A program made the translations under genes and the position numbers. Below, in pieces: positions 8,301 to 16,508 of a stretch of 35,100 nucleotides of DNA; position 1 is the stretch's first letter, and each line of letters opens with the position of its first letter. Origin of the DNA: Promethearchaeia archaeon (GTDB lineage Archaea; Asgardarchaeota; Lokiarchaeia; Sigyniarchaeales; SOKP01); NCBI GenBank assembly GCA_029856235.1, contig JAHQWP010000089.1, positions 1-35,100 on the forward strand, in the 5' to 3' direction. The notes beneath the pieces were generated by a model, which was not told the origin of the DNA, did not search any database, and was given only the letters and a program-made list of their open reading frames with translations.

Positions 8301-8549
8301 TCATTCCTCCCAAATTTTAGTTAAAAACGATAGATACTCATCTTCATCCATTCTATCGTCGTGACTCTCACCAGTATCTGAAGTATAAATTTTGCCTCTA
8401 TTATATGGAGGAGAAGTAATAATAACATCAATCGATTCGTCTTCTAATTCTGACATATCCTCTGACGATTTAAAGAATACTGTTTGATCCTTAAGTATTA
8501 AACATATGTTCTCATTCATCGAATTAGAAGGTATTTTTCTTAATGTCAA
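8301..8549 (-). CDS. DNA methyltransferase, N-terminal part carrying the catalytic SPPY motif, ending at in-frame TGA
   Basis: 82 codons from TTG (8549; an in-frame ATG lies at 8519), ending LTKIWEE-TGA. It holds IDVIITSPPYNRGK, the catalytic motif IV of N4-cytosine/N6-adenine methyltransferases, preceded by LEDESIDVI as in the family. The next part of the enzyme continues in the same frame immediately after the TGA. Family members usually have C or I in the E-E-x-Y-R-V-L context, so the TGA most simply replaces a Cys (TGT/TGC) or Trp codon. Possible explanations are a nonsense mutation, a sequence error, or recoding of UGA. There is no clear ribosome-binding site at either start. Confidence 0.8.
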   Translation of the reverse strand: MTLRKIPSNSMNENICLILKDQTVFFKSSEDMSELEDESIDVIITSPPYNRGKIYTSDTGESHDDRMDEDEYLSFLTKIWEE

Positions 8550-8812
8550 TCGTATTATAATAAGATTAGTAAATCCTTATTTAATTATATGCGCCATATG
8601 TTGTTAATAACAATTAGTTCAATTGCGAATATAATTTTTTCAGAATAAAATAAAAATCAGATATGGAATTTAAAATTTGTATAAACGAACAACTATATAA
8701 AAAAACATTCGGTTAAGGAATTTAGAGTTTATAATAGTTATATTTAATAATCTCAAATTGTTAATTAGTATCGAAAAAGAAAGGTTACTCTTTTTTATTG
8801 AGGAGGTATAAA

Positions 8813-8983
8813 ATGAATATAGAAGTCGAACCTAAGGAAGACTCGTTATTATCGTGCCCATTTACCCGATCGTGCCATCTCCCAAAAGATAAAGAAGTTT
8901 GTGGCTTCCCTAATTATAAAATGTGTCCGGAATATCAATCGGGGCTAAATAAACTTAAATCTACTTCTACAATATTACATTAA
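8813..8983 (+). CDS. Four-cysteine microprotein (56 aa), possible metal binder
   Basis: Small ORF with an ideal ribosome-binding site AGGAGGT (8801-8807) 5 nt before ATG 8813. The track's TTG at 8798 overlaps that site and is not the start. The protein has four cysteines, C15, C21, C30 and C38, in the stretch CPFTRSCHLPKDKEVCGF and onward to KMCPEY. The spacing C-x5-C-x8-C-x7-C could hold zinc or an iron-sulfur cluster, but it is not a standard zinc-ribbon or ferredoxin pattern. A TATA-like ACTATATAAAA lies near 8692. I do not recognise the family. The strong translation signal makes it a convincing gene. Confidence 0.75.
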   Translation: MNIEVEPKEDSLLSCPFTRSCHLPKDKEVCGFPNYKMCPEYQSGLNKLKSTSTILH

Positions 8984-9097
8984 AAATATTATACTCCCAT
9001 TTCAAAGCCTTTTATCTCATTTCATTGTATTCAAGTAGATTTAATATGCGACAATTAATTTAGATACTCAATATCAAATTTAAATTAGTGAATAATA

Positions 9098-10435
9098 ATG
9101 GCTAGACCTAAAGTAGTATTACCAGATAAGGGAATATCTGAAAAAGAAGTTCTCAAAAAAATGGAAGAAATACGGGAAGACGACATAAACTGGAAGGATG
9201 GTAAGGTTTGGAGCCTTGTATATCACGCATCAGAAGATCACACAGAAATGCTTAAAAAAGCCTCTAATATGTTTTTCTCTAAGAACGCTCTTAGTCCCAT
9301 GGCTTTTCCTAGCTTAAAGAAGTTTGAAACGGAAGTGATTTCCATGGCAGTTGATTTGTTTGGAGGAGATAATCGGTGTTGTGGAAGTATGACTTCGGGT
9401 GGAACAGAAAGTCTTTTAATGGCGATAAAAACATATAGAGAGTGGGCACGGGAAAAATACCCCGAGATTAAAGAACCTGAAATGGTTGTACCTAGTTCCG
9501 CACATCCCTCCTTTGACAAAGCAGCAGATTATTTTGGAGTGAAAATAGTTAAAGTGCCGGTAGATAAAGAAACCCATCGAGCAGATGTGAAAGGTATGGA
9601 AAACGCAATAACCAAGAACACTATTTTAATGGTAGGTTCTGCGTGTGATTTCCCAAGAGGTGTGGTGGATCCCATTACAGAACTTGCGAATATTGCAAAG
9701 GAGCGAGGCATTGGGATGCATGTTGATGCGTGTCTTGGAGGTTTTATGCTTCCCTTCGTAAAGAAACTTGGTAATAATGTTCCTGATTTTGATTTCTCGG
9801 TACCAGGAGTAACCTCTATTTCTGCAGATGTCCATAAATATGGATATGGTGCAAAAGGTGCTTCTACAATAATGTATCGCAGAGAAAGAGTCTGGAAGCA
9901 CCAATTTTCAGTATATACGGATTGGACCGGTGGCATCTACATATCCCCTTCTATGAGAGGGACTCGACCTGGTGGCCCTATTGCTGCCGCGTGGGCTTCA
10001 ATGAAAGCTTTAGGGGAAGACGGATATTTGGGGTTGGCTAAAGTCGTCATGAAAGCTACAAAAGAATTAATTGATGGAATTAATCAAATCCCTGAACTTT
10101 ACATTATTGGAGACCCTGTCATGAGCGTTTTCTCCTTTACATCGGACTCTTTGGATATTTATAATTTAGGAGATATTATGGATAAGAAAGGGTGGCACTT
10201 AGATAGAATTCAATTCCCAAACGCTTTACATATGATGGTTAATCCTCATCATGCTAGCATTGTAGATACATTCTTGAAAGATCTTAAGGAAGCTGTTAAA
10301 CAAATTAAGGAGCATCCCGAAGCATCTTCAGACGGAGACGCTGCTATATACGGCATGGTTGCAAGTTTACCGGACCGAAATAAAGTCAAAGACTACATCG
10401 TCAATTTCTTAAAAAGTCAATACAAATTTAAATAA
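9098..10435 (+). CDS. PLP-dependent decarboxylase/lyase, sphingosine-1-phosphate lyase-like
   Basis: 445 aa fold-type I PLP enzyme of the group II decarboxylase family. The wording follows sphingosine-1-phosphate lyase more than glutamate decarboxylase: LPDKGISEKEVLKKM near the N-terminus, GKVWSLVYH, SMTSGGTESLLMA (97-109), MHVDACLGGFMLP (with Asp210), ISADVHKYGYGAKGAS (Schiff-base Lys247) and GTRPGG. S1P lyases cleave phosphorylated long-chain bases to a fatty aldehyde and phosphoethanolamine. The eukaryotic enzyme has an N-terminal membrane anchor, which is absent here, as in bacterial homologues. The true substrate in this archaeon is unknown; an amino-acid decarboxylase role is the alternative. 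A weak ribosome-binding site AGTGAAT precedes the ATG. Confidence 0.88.
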   Translation: MARPKVVLPDKGISEKEVLKKMEEIREDDINWKDGKVWSLVYHASEDHTEMLKKASNMFFSKNALSPMAFPSLKKFETEVISMAVDLFGGDNRCCGSMTSGGTESLLMAIKTYREWAREKYPEIKEPEMVVPSSAHPSFDKAADYFGVKIVKVPVDKETHRADVKGMENAITKNTILMVGSACDFPRGVVDPITELANIAKERGIGMHVDACLGGFMLPFVKKLGNNVPDFDFSVPGVTSISADVHKYGYGAKGASTIMYRRERVWKHQFSVYTDWTGGIYISPSMRGTRPGGPIAAAWASMKALGEDGYLGLAKVVMKATKELIDGINQIPELYIIGDPVMSVFSFTSDSLDIYNLGDIMDKKGWHLDRIQFPNALHMMVNPHHASIVDTFLKDLKEAVKQIKEHPEASSDGDAAIYGMVASLPDRNKVKDYIVNFLKSQYKFK

Positions 10436-10458
10436 CTAAAAATCTTATTTTTATTTTT

Positions 10459-10797
10459 ATGAAGTTAAATCGATTAAAATCTATAGTTAATGACTTGATT
10501 AGAACCTCTATTTCTAGACCGAATGGTCAATATTTAATTGATCCTTTTGAACATTATACTCCTGAAATAGAAATTAATATAGATTTAAAAAGTAAAACAT
10601 TTGCACCAGATTTAGATGGGGACGCCGTTGAAAAATATTATAGCGCTATTTCTGACTGGTTTCACGAGGTCTTACTAAAAGAAGGGATACCAATTGAGAT
10701 TATAAGTAAAGCTTCTCTAAAAATTAGTCCAATGGGTAAAGAATGTATTATAGTAGCGAATGGTAGGAAATTTAGATCATCATTAATATATAAATAA
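10459..10797 (+). CDS. Hypothetical protein (112 aa)
   Basis: Soluble 112-aa protein that begins 23 bp after the PLP enzyme stop; the gap is T-rich, so co-transcription is uncertain. The sequence reads as an alpha/beta domain: an N-terminal amphipathic helix, SISRPNGQYLIDP, a predicted strand PEIEINIDLKSK, a helix around YYSAISDWFHEVLLKEG and a final strand pair ending GRKFRSSLIYK. No catalytic motif, cysteine pair or signal peptide is seen. I do not recognise a family. Confidence 0.7.
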   Translation: MKLNRLKSIVNDLIRTSISRPNGQYLIDPFEHYTPEIEINIDLKSKTFAPDLDGDAVEKYYSAISDWFHEVLLKEGIPIEIISKASLKISPMGKECIIVANGRKFRSSLIYK

Positions 10798-10963
10798 TAG
10801 GAAAACTACTTTTAAGTTCTAATACAATGCCCCCAAGATTTAAATTAAAAATTCCAATTTTCACATAATTGAGAAAAGTATTTATTGGCAACAGATGAAA
10901 TTAATATGCAAAATTATATTTACATCTCATAAAAAAATAAAAAATGGTAAAAAGTGAATTCAT

Positions 10964-11671
10964 ATGGCTCTCTCTTTTATAGGTTGGTTAAATGGGCTTA
11001 CAGCTTCAGGTGTTTTTCTCTTCTCTATTATTTTCGGATTATTTGCGATATATAAAGCAAGAAAAACACATTCAAATCCTCTATTATATCTAGGATTAAC
11101 TTATTTTTTCGCGGGTCTTATTTTTACAGGAGATTTCTTGGACTTCATAACTGTCCTCATAACTCAAACAAATATTGATAATTCTTTAGGAATAATCGGT
11201 CTAATTAATTGGATGTGGTTTCCTGGCGTCGCAATATTTGGCATGTTCTTTGGAGCTGAATTAATTATACCTAAGAAAAAATGGACGATTTTTACAATTT
11301 ACTTAATCTTAGGTATTATTTTCGATGTATTATTAATCTATGATCCTTCAACTGCTTTAACCTACACTACTCCTGATCCTCTAGGTAGCGATCTCATTAA
11401 CGACAGTCTTGTCTTTGAATCAATTGTTGGGATATTAGCTCTTCTTTTTCTAGTATCAATCCTCATCCTTGACGGTTTTGGCTTCTTAGCAAAAGGTATA
11501 AAAGGAACTGGTATAATCAGAAGAAAATTCTTTTATTTATCCCTAGGAGCTTTCTTGTATATAATAGGTGGAATTTTAGACGGTTTATTTGATCCAGGGA
11601 TTAGTTTAATATTTATCAGAGCAGCTATGATTATAAGCGCTTTATTATTCTACTTAGGGGTAAAAACTTAA
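10964..11671 (+). CDS. Seven-helix membrane protein of unknown function
   Basis: 235 aa with about seven hydrophobic helices and almost no soluble part. An extracytoplasmic loop YDPSTALTYTTPDPLGSD lies between helices 4 and 5, and basic loops (KARKTHSN, KGIKGTGIIRRK) mark the cytoplasmic side. This architecture recalls the 7TM sensory modules seen at the N-terminus of some archaeal and bacterial signalling proteins, but here it stands alone with no output domain. There is no lysine in the last helix in a retinal-binding context, so it is not a rhodopsin. It is followed by a strong T-run terminator. Function unknown. Confidence 0.75.
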   Translation: MALSFIGWLNGLTASGVFLFSIIFGLFAIYKARKTHSNPLLYLGLTYFFAGLIFTGDFLDFITVLITQTNIDNSLGIIGLINWMWFPGVAIFGMFFGAELIIPKKKWTIFTIYLILGIIFDVLLIYDPSTALTYTTPDPLGSDLINDSLVFESIVGILALLFLVSILILDGFGFLAKGIKGTGIIRRKFFYLSLGAFLYIIGGILDGLFDPGISLIFIRAAMIISALLFYLGVKT

Positions 11672-11680
11672 ATCAAAATC

Positions 11681-11697
11681 TTTTTTCTTTTTTTTTT
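11681..11697 (+). terminator. Poly-T terminator after the seven-helix membrane protein
   Basis: T6-C-T10 begins 9 bp after the stop codon at 11671, typical of archaeal factor-independent termination. Confidence 0.6.
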
Positions 11698-11787
11698 ACA
11701 ATTATAATATTCTTTGAGATTATTGATAATTTCAATCTGATCTTATTAAATTTCGAAAAATTTGAAGTGTCACACTCTCAAAATAAG

Positions 11788-12300
11788 TTAGAATCTATTT
11801 AACATTATTCTTGTTAAAGTCTTAAATGAATTTCCCACATTTTCACCCGTTCTGCTAGAACATTCCGTGAAGCCGCTAAAACCCTTTTCTTTAGCTAATT
11901 TTTTTCCTTCTTTGAAAGGAATTTGTCTAATAATATCTAAATCCGCTTTGCCGCCAAGCAAAACAAGCGGAATTTTTTCCTTCCTACCATTTATGACTGA
12001 TAACCAATTGTCAACATGAGCGAGAGAAGGATAATTTGTGATATCGTACATCAATATCCCTCCCATCGCACCATTAATATATTCAGGTAGAATGAATCGA
12101 AATCTCTCTTCGCCCCCGAAATCCCAGATCATTAACTTTACTGTTTTTCCATCCACCTCAAAAGTTACCGTTTCAAAGTCAACTCCGATAGTCATCTGAG
12201 AATCTGATATGAATTCGTTTGTCTTAAATCGTTTTGTTAACGTTGTTTTTCCACTACCTGCATCGCCAAATATAACGATTTTAAAAATTGCGTCAAGCAT
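11788..12300 (-). CDS. Ras/Rab-like small GTPase
   Basis: 170 aa, the length of a bare G domain. G1 is FGDAGSGKTT (11-20), the G2 threonine is in MTIGVDF, G3 is WDFGGEERFRF (59-69), G4 is GGKADL (116-121, with G in place of the first Asn of NKxD) and G5 is CSSRTGEN (147-154). All elements for GTP binding are present apart from the G4 variation. G3 uses DFGG where Ras has DTAG, so the usual catalytic Gln is replaced by Glu (GGEE). There is no C-terminal cysteine for prenylation. Asgard genomes carry many such eukaryotic-like GTPases; the target is unknown. A second, more diverged GTPase lies at 18900-19646. Confidence 0.92.
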   Translation of the reverse strand: MLDAIFKIVIFGDAGSGKTTLTKRFKTNEFISDSQMTIGVDFETVTFEVDGKTVKLMIWDFGGEERFRFILPEYINGAMGGILMYDITNYPSLAHVDNWLSVINGRKEKIPLVLLGGKADLDIIRQIPFKEGKKLAKEKGFSGFTECSSRTGENVGNSFKTLTRIMLNRF

Positions 12301-12582
12301 GTTATCCTAATTAAAACTCTTTATTTTTCTTAACCAACTTTATTAAATATGTATTATTCTTACACAACCTGACCCTGTGGCATTCTTTCTAATAAATACG
12401 CCTTTTATGTAAAAATTATTACAAAGCTAGACATAATAGTTTTCATATTTAAATCTTTTCTACATCCTTAACCTAAATTCCATTTATTCTATGTGGGTTA
12501 ATGAAAAAGACAGGTTCAGAAACACTACTAAATTGTTTTCCTTTTTGTCCTATGAATTGAGGGAAAAAATCCTTTGGTATGA

Positions 12583-13005
12583 TTAGTTTCGTTTTTGAAC
12601 TATGCAAGTACTACTTGCTTTAGCTACTAATTTCCCTTGTTCGTTAACAATTTCACATTCTACATAGCCCAACCGCTTACCCCGCTTAATTATCTTGCTT
12701 GTAGCTATAAGTTTTCCCGTTGTTACTGGTTTAAGGTAATTTATTCTTAAATCTACTGTAGTAAACAACTCATCTTTGTTTAAAGTGGTTAAAAAAGAAA
12801 ATCCCATAGCAATATCAGCTAAATCGCAATATACACCTCCATGCAAAGTATTCATAGGATTCCAATATTTATTGGTCGCTTCCATTTCAACAGTCGTACA
12901 CCCCTCGCAAAAATCGGTAACTTTAAGCCCTAATAATTGGGCAATGGGGGGTGGCGAAACCTTACCTTGAATCAAGTCTTCAATATACCGTTGATATACA
13001 TTCAT
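12583..13005 (-). CDS. PaaI-family hotdog thioesterase
   Basis: 140 aa single hotdog domain. NPMNTLHGGVYCDLADIAMGF is the family core: LHGG followed by the helix with the catalytic Asp. Strands follow in VDLRINYLKPVTTGKLIA and the C-terminal VAKASSTCIVQ. PaaI/YdiI-type enzymes hydrolyse acyl- or aryl-CoA thioesters as homo-oligomers. The start ATG (13005) has AAGGAGGT upstream on the minus strand, one of the best ribosome-binding sites in the window. It may work with the acyl-CoA synthetase in the window, but the two genes are not linked. Confidence 0.92.
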   Translation of the reverse strand: MNVYQRYIEDLIQGKVSPPPIAQLLGLKVTDFCEGCTTVEMEATNKYWNPMNTLHGGVYCDLADIAMGFSFLTTLNKDELFTTVDLRINYLKPVTTGKLIATSKIIKRGKRLGYVECEIVNEQGKLVAKASSTCIVQKRN

Positions 13006-13175
13006 TTTATTTTAAACCTCCTTGAGAAATCTAATCTATGCTGTTTTTTATTGTTTGTTCTTTACATAAGTGAAGTGAATAATTGTCTGGTAGATAATTT
13101 AGCTTTATAACATAAGATTTCTTAAAGTATAGTAGAACCTTTACGATATTATTAAGATAATGAGAGGGAATCAAG

Positions 13176-13361
13176 TTGCCAGAATATGAAGTTAAGGTAA
13201 AATTCCACATTTTTCCGTATAGAAAATTTAAAGTAAGCGCTAAAGACGAAGAAGAAGTAAGAGAACTCGCGACTGCCCAAGCTCAACATATCATAGATAC
13301 GTTAGATTTTAGCATAACTAATATAAAGGCAAAGAAATACCTTATGGACAAATTTCTGTGA
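13176..13361 (+). CDS. Small conserved-looking protein (61 aa)
   Basis: TTG start at 13176 preceded by GAGAGGG (13162-13168) with 7-nt spacing. The protein starts PEYEVKVKFHIFPYRKFKV, a likely beta hairpin, followed by the helix KDEEEVRELATAQAQHIID and a final strand. This beta-beta-alpha-beta order and the AKDEEEV wording recall small DpnD/PcfM-like or ferredoxin-like-fold proteins, but the match is only by pattern. There are no cysteines and no membrane segment. It ends before a T-run terminator and stands alone. Function unknown. Confidence 0.7.
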   Translation: MPEYEVKVKFHIFPYRKFKVSAKDEEEVRELATAQAQHIIDTLDFSITNIKAKKYLMDKFL

Positions 13362-13384
13362 AAATTCTCATTATCCAAATACTA

Positions 13385-13396
13385 TTTTTTTTCTTT
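13385..13396 (+). terminator. Poly-T terminator
   Basis: T8-C-T3 starting 23 bp after the stop of the 61-aa gene, before the MFS gene's own upstream region. Confidence 0.5.
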
Positions 13397-13459
13397 AAAG
13401 TATAAATAGTAAAAAATAATATGAGATTTATACCTCAGATTATTTAGGTAGTACTCCAA

Positions 13460-14746
13460 ATGGAAGAACGAAAAACTTCAAAGAATTTAGGATATTATTT
13501 CTTCATTTTAGGGGGTCACGCAACCTCTCTTTTTGGTTCTTCAGTAGTACAATTCATTATTATCTTGTGGATTACATCTGAAATATCGAGTGTTTTTTAT
13601 GTATCATTAACATTATTTTTGACTTTTCTGCCCCAAGTAATTATTACACTGTTTGCGGGCGTACTTTCTGATATATTAAATCGCAAACTAATATTGATTA
13701 TAGCGAATACTTTACGGATTTCAACAACATTCGTTCTAATTTTTCTTTTTGCATTTGGGACCTTCGAATTAAATATACTTTTATTCATCTCCATAATTCG
13801 CGGTATATCTCAGGCTTTTTATCTACCTACGTTTTATACTATCCTTCCCTCGATGGTTTCTCAAAAACATTTAGGAAGGATAAATGGAATAACCTATCTC
13901 TTAATGATGGTGTTTCAAATGGTTACACCCCTATATAGTTCCATCTTATTCAATGATTTTCCAATAAATCTCAGTCTTTGGGTTATGGTTATTGTAAGTG
14001 GAATCACACTAATTCCTTTAATTTTTATTAAAATTCCCCAAGTCAAAGACTTAAGCCTTAAATCTGAGAATCATGAGGTAAATTCCTCTATAGTTCACTA
14101 TTTTAGACATTTCAAGGAAGGCTTTAGAACTCTCGTCTTAATTCCGAGCATTATCATACTTTTTGGGGCCATTTTAATTTTTGACTATTTTACCATACAA
14201 TTCAATACTCCCTCAACATATTATCTTTTCATGTTCCATGGGGGGTCATTCTTTTTAATTTCAATCCTTTCTACGATCATGTTTATCGGAATAGTAATTG
14301 GGACTATTGTATTTGAGATTAGGAAATACTGGAGCCCAACGATACTCATCTTTTTTCTTTCCATGTTTCTTATATTTCTGGGAAACTTAGTGTTTATCCT
14401 GGCTCCTTATCAGATGTTTGGCTTACTTATTATTGTTTATTTTATTCAAGGTTTTCATATGGTTTTCGTTTATACGATGTTCCAGACTTTTATTCAATCT
14501 ACCGTGCCGAATAACAAATTAGGACGCGTTAGCGCCATATATTTCACTATGTCGTCCTTCGTTACATTATTCGCTCCATTCTCATTAAATTTAGTGTTTA
14601 TATTTATTTCTGATATTAGACTCATCCTTTTACTAATTACGATAACGGGAATTATCTCCTTGATCGCACTCTATATGTTTACAGGGATTAGGAAGCTACA
14701 GTTTGAAAATTATAAAAATCAATCTAATGGTCAGATTCATTCTTGA
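13460..14746 (+). CDS. MFS transporter, macrolide-efflux / MFS_3-like
   Basis: 428 aa with about twelve membrane helices. The loop between helices 2 and 3, GVLSDILNRKLILI, is the MFS motif A (G-x-L-x-D-x-x-x-R-K), and the second half carries NKLGRVSAIYFTMSS in the corresponding helix 8-9 region. The pattern resembles the MFS_3/enterobactin-exporter-like efflux group (GxxSDxxxRKxxL with a start at GHATSLFGSSVVQF). It likely exports a small lipophilic compound by ion antiport; the substrate is unknown. The last 23 bp overlap the 3' end of the convergent flavodoxin gene. Confidence 0.88.
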   Translation: MEERKTSKNLGYYFFILGGHATSLFGSSVVQFIIILWITSEISSVFYVSLTLFLTFLPQVIITLFAGVLSDILNRKLILIIANTLRISTTFVLIFLFAFGTFELNILLFISIIRGISQAFYLPTFYTILPSMVSQKHLGRINGITYLLMMVFQMVTPLYSSILFNDFPINLSLWVMVIVSGITLIPLIFIKIPQVKDLSLKSENHEVNSSIVHYFRHFKEGFRTLVLIPSIIILFGAILIFDYFTIQFNTPSTYYLFMFHGGSFFLISILSTIMFIGIVIGTIVFEIRKYWSPTILIFFLSMFLIFLGNLVFILAPYQMFGLLIIVYFIQGFHMVFVYTMFQTFIQSTVPNNKLGRVSAIYFTMSSFVTLFAPFSLNLVFIFISDIRLILLLITITGIISLIALYMFTGIRKLQFENYKNQSNGQIHS

Positions 14747-15134
14747 TATTCCAAAAAACAATCTCATTAGGAATGCCCCCATTTTTCGTAATTAAATCTG
14801 TAACCTGACTTTCAGTTTCGCTGTAATCCTGCGTATAAGTAAAAATACATCTAATTTTTTTATTTTGTAATCCTATATTCTCCAGGAGTTTTATTATCGC
14901 AGGTGCAGGTTTACCAGCCCAAATAGGTCCGCATATAATTAAATTATTATAATTTTTGATGTCGATTTTCCTCGCTTTTTTAGCTAAACGCTTTTTTCTA
15001 ACAAAAAACTGAAACACGCGAAAGATAGTTCCCGGATTGAATTCAACGATATCGTAATTATTTACTTGTGCGATATTTGTGGCGATACCTTTATTATTCC
15101 CAAAGATTGAATAATATACAACTAAAGTATCCAT
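14724..15134 (-). CDS. Flavodoxin-like protein
   Basis: 136 aa flavodoxin fold. The N-terminal strand and loop LVVYYSIFGNNKGIA correspond to the FMN-phosphate loop (YSxTGNTxxxA, here with F in place of T). The middle motif NNLIICGPIWAGKPAPAI matches the flavodoxin GxPIWxGxxxP region that contacts the isoalloxazine ring, and CIFTYTQ follows. Such short flavodoxins carry electrons or act as NAD(P)H:quinone or heme-related reductases. The gene is convergent with the MFS transporter and shares 23 bp with it. The gene start has a weak GATGA ribosome-binding site. Confidence 0.85.
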   Translation of the reverse strand: MDTLVVYYSIFGNNKGIATNIAQVNNYDIVEFNPGTIFRVFQFFVRKKRLAKKARKIDIKNYNNLIICGPIWAGKPAPAIIKLLENIGLQNKKIRCIFTYTQDYSETESQVTDLITKNGGIPNEIVFWNIKNESDH

Positions 15135-15259
15135 TTTTCATCATTAAAGTTGTTTTATTAAAATATTTATTATTAAAATTAGATAGTGATAACAAAATAT
15201 ATATCTCGTATATAGTCCAATAATTGGATACAATATTCTAGATATACCAATAAAATATC

Positions 15260-15805
15260 TTAATTAGATTTCTTTCTGTTAATAAGTGATAAAATCCCGA
15301 TTAATAGTATCCATATTATAACGATAATCAATAATATCCATTTTATCAACGCGAAAACCGAATGAGTTATAGCCCAATAATCTGGAAAATCCACCGGATC
15401 CGTGAGCATCAACAAAATAAAAATATTTTCAATCGCATCACAACAAGCAGCTATTACTCCAGAAGTTGCTATGATGAACCCTCCTTTTTGAATCATAGAG
15501 GAAGCTCGATATCTCCTCGCAATAAGTACCGATGAACTAAAAAGAATTAACCCATAACCCACCATAAAGAAGTAATCCAAAGATGGAGCAATGCGGTATA
15601 GTTCAATATCGGTTAAGGCATAATACGATTTCATTAATTCTCCACTAAAACTAAGTTGGCTTGAAAATATTTCTGCTGGAAATCCCGATAGCTGTGTAAA
15701 ATATTGCATTACGGGTATTACTCCAAAACATAACGCAAAACCAATAATTAGAGAAATTTTAAGAATTTTTGATGTAGGCCATTGTGAAAATTTCTTAAAG
15801 ATCAT
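15260..15805 (-). CDS. Membrane protein of unknown function (about four helices)
   Basis: About 181 aa from ATG 15805 (the track's TTG at 15817 adds four residues). Helices are near the N-terminus (LKISLIIGFALCFGVIP), in the middle (FFMVGYGLILFSSSVLI and IIATSGVIAACCDAIENIF) and at the C-terminus before INRKKSN. Polar residues inside membrane segments (PSLDYF, CCDAIEN, HSVFALIKW) suggest a functional pore or a bound ligand. The gene starts about 35 bp downstream of the UspA stop on the same strand, so the two are probably co-transcribed. No family recognised. Confidence 0.72.
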   Translation of the reverse strand: MIFKKFSQWPTSKILKISLIIGFALCFGVIPVMQYFTQLSGFPAEIFSSQLSFSGELMKSYYALTDIELYRIAPSLDYFFMVGYGLILFSSSVLIARRYRASSMIQKGGFIIATSGVIAACCDAIENIFILLMLTDPVDFPDYWAITHSVFALIKWILLIIVIIWILLIGILSLINRKKSN

Positions 15806-15839
15806 AATTATTACCAATAAAAAAATGAAAAATAATAAA

Positions 15840-16304
15840 TTATTTAGCGATTAAAATATCGACATCCACATTATTAACAACGTATTCAGGAACTGTACCG
15901 GCAAATGTGCGCCTTAACTTCGAATGTTTACCTCTACATCCTAACACTACTAGATCAAAACCCTCTTCTTTTACTCTTTCTTCGATGTAATATTCAGGAC
16001 CAAAATCAAAAATCCTTCGAATCTCAACCTTTTGCCCTTTACTCTCAAATTTCGCCTTAATATCGTCCAAGAGTTTGGTACCCTCCTTGACAAGATCATT
16101 ATGAATCTCATAACTCAAAGTATCTGGTGAACCCATTAACGAAAAAGTAGGTCTTATTTCTGATAGGTGGTGTAAAAAAGAATGAAACACTACTACTTCA
16201 GCGCCGGTTTCTTTCTGTATCTCCAAGACTTTATTGACCGCTTTCATGGAATTTTCAGAACTATCCACACCTAATATTATTTTTTTAAACATGCTATTCA
16301 TCAT
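15840..16304 (-). CDS. Universal stress protein, UspA family
   Basis: 154 aa Usp domain. It begins KIILGVDSSENSMKAV and ends with the ATP-binding stretch GCRGKHSKLRRTFAGTVPEY followed by NNVDVDILI. The G-x2-G and later G-T/S pattern is that of ATP-binding Usp proteins (G-2x-G-9x-G-S/T). Usp proteins sense nucleotide status and stress and act as homodimers. There is no ribosome-binding site at ATG 16304, so a leaderless message or a start at the internal ATG (16292) is possible. It is the first gene of a two-gene minus-strand unit with the membrane protein downstream and is divergent from the ChrB-like gene. Confidence 0.92.
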   Translation of the reverse strand: MMNSMFKKIILGVDSSENSMKAVNKVLEIQKETGAEVVVFHSFLHHLSEIRPTFSLMGSPDTLSYEIHNDLVKEGTKLLDDIKAKFESKGQKVEIRRIFDFGPEYYIEERVKEEGFDLVVLGCRGKHSKLRRTFAGTVPEYVVNNVDVDILIAK

Positions 16305-16508
16305 ATTATAATTATTTGTCTAATTATTAGATAATCAACTCACCCGTATAAAGCTCTTCATTATAGAATATTAAATTGTCCTACTTTTGATTTTAGACTC
16401 GTAATAATAAAAGCACCAGAATTAATGATTTATAAAATTCAAAAATAAGACCATTTTAAATAATGATATATTAAAAGAATTAACTAAAAAAAGGAAATTG
16501 ATGGAAAA

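Noticed and set aside
9238-9936. Long minus-strand ORFs opposite the PLP enzyme
   Set aside because: Shadow frames: the plus-strand gene has full-length conserved motifs, while the minus-strand translations show none.
10964-11671. Seven-helix protein as a second rhodopsin
   Set aside because: There is no lysine in the last helix in a retinal-binding context and no match to rhodopsin motifs.
12301-12582. Possible structured RNA or tRNA in the gap between the GTPase and thioesterase genes
   Set aside because: I found no cloverleaf, no conserved T-loop (GTTCRANTC-like) and no stable GC-rich stem; it reads as AT-rich spacer.
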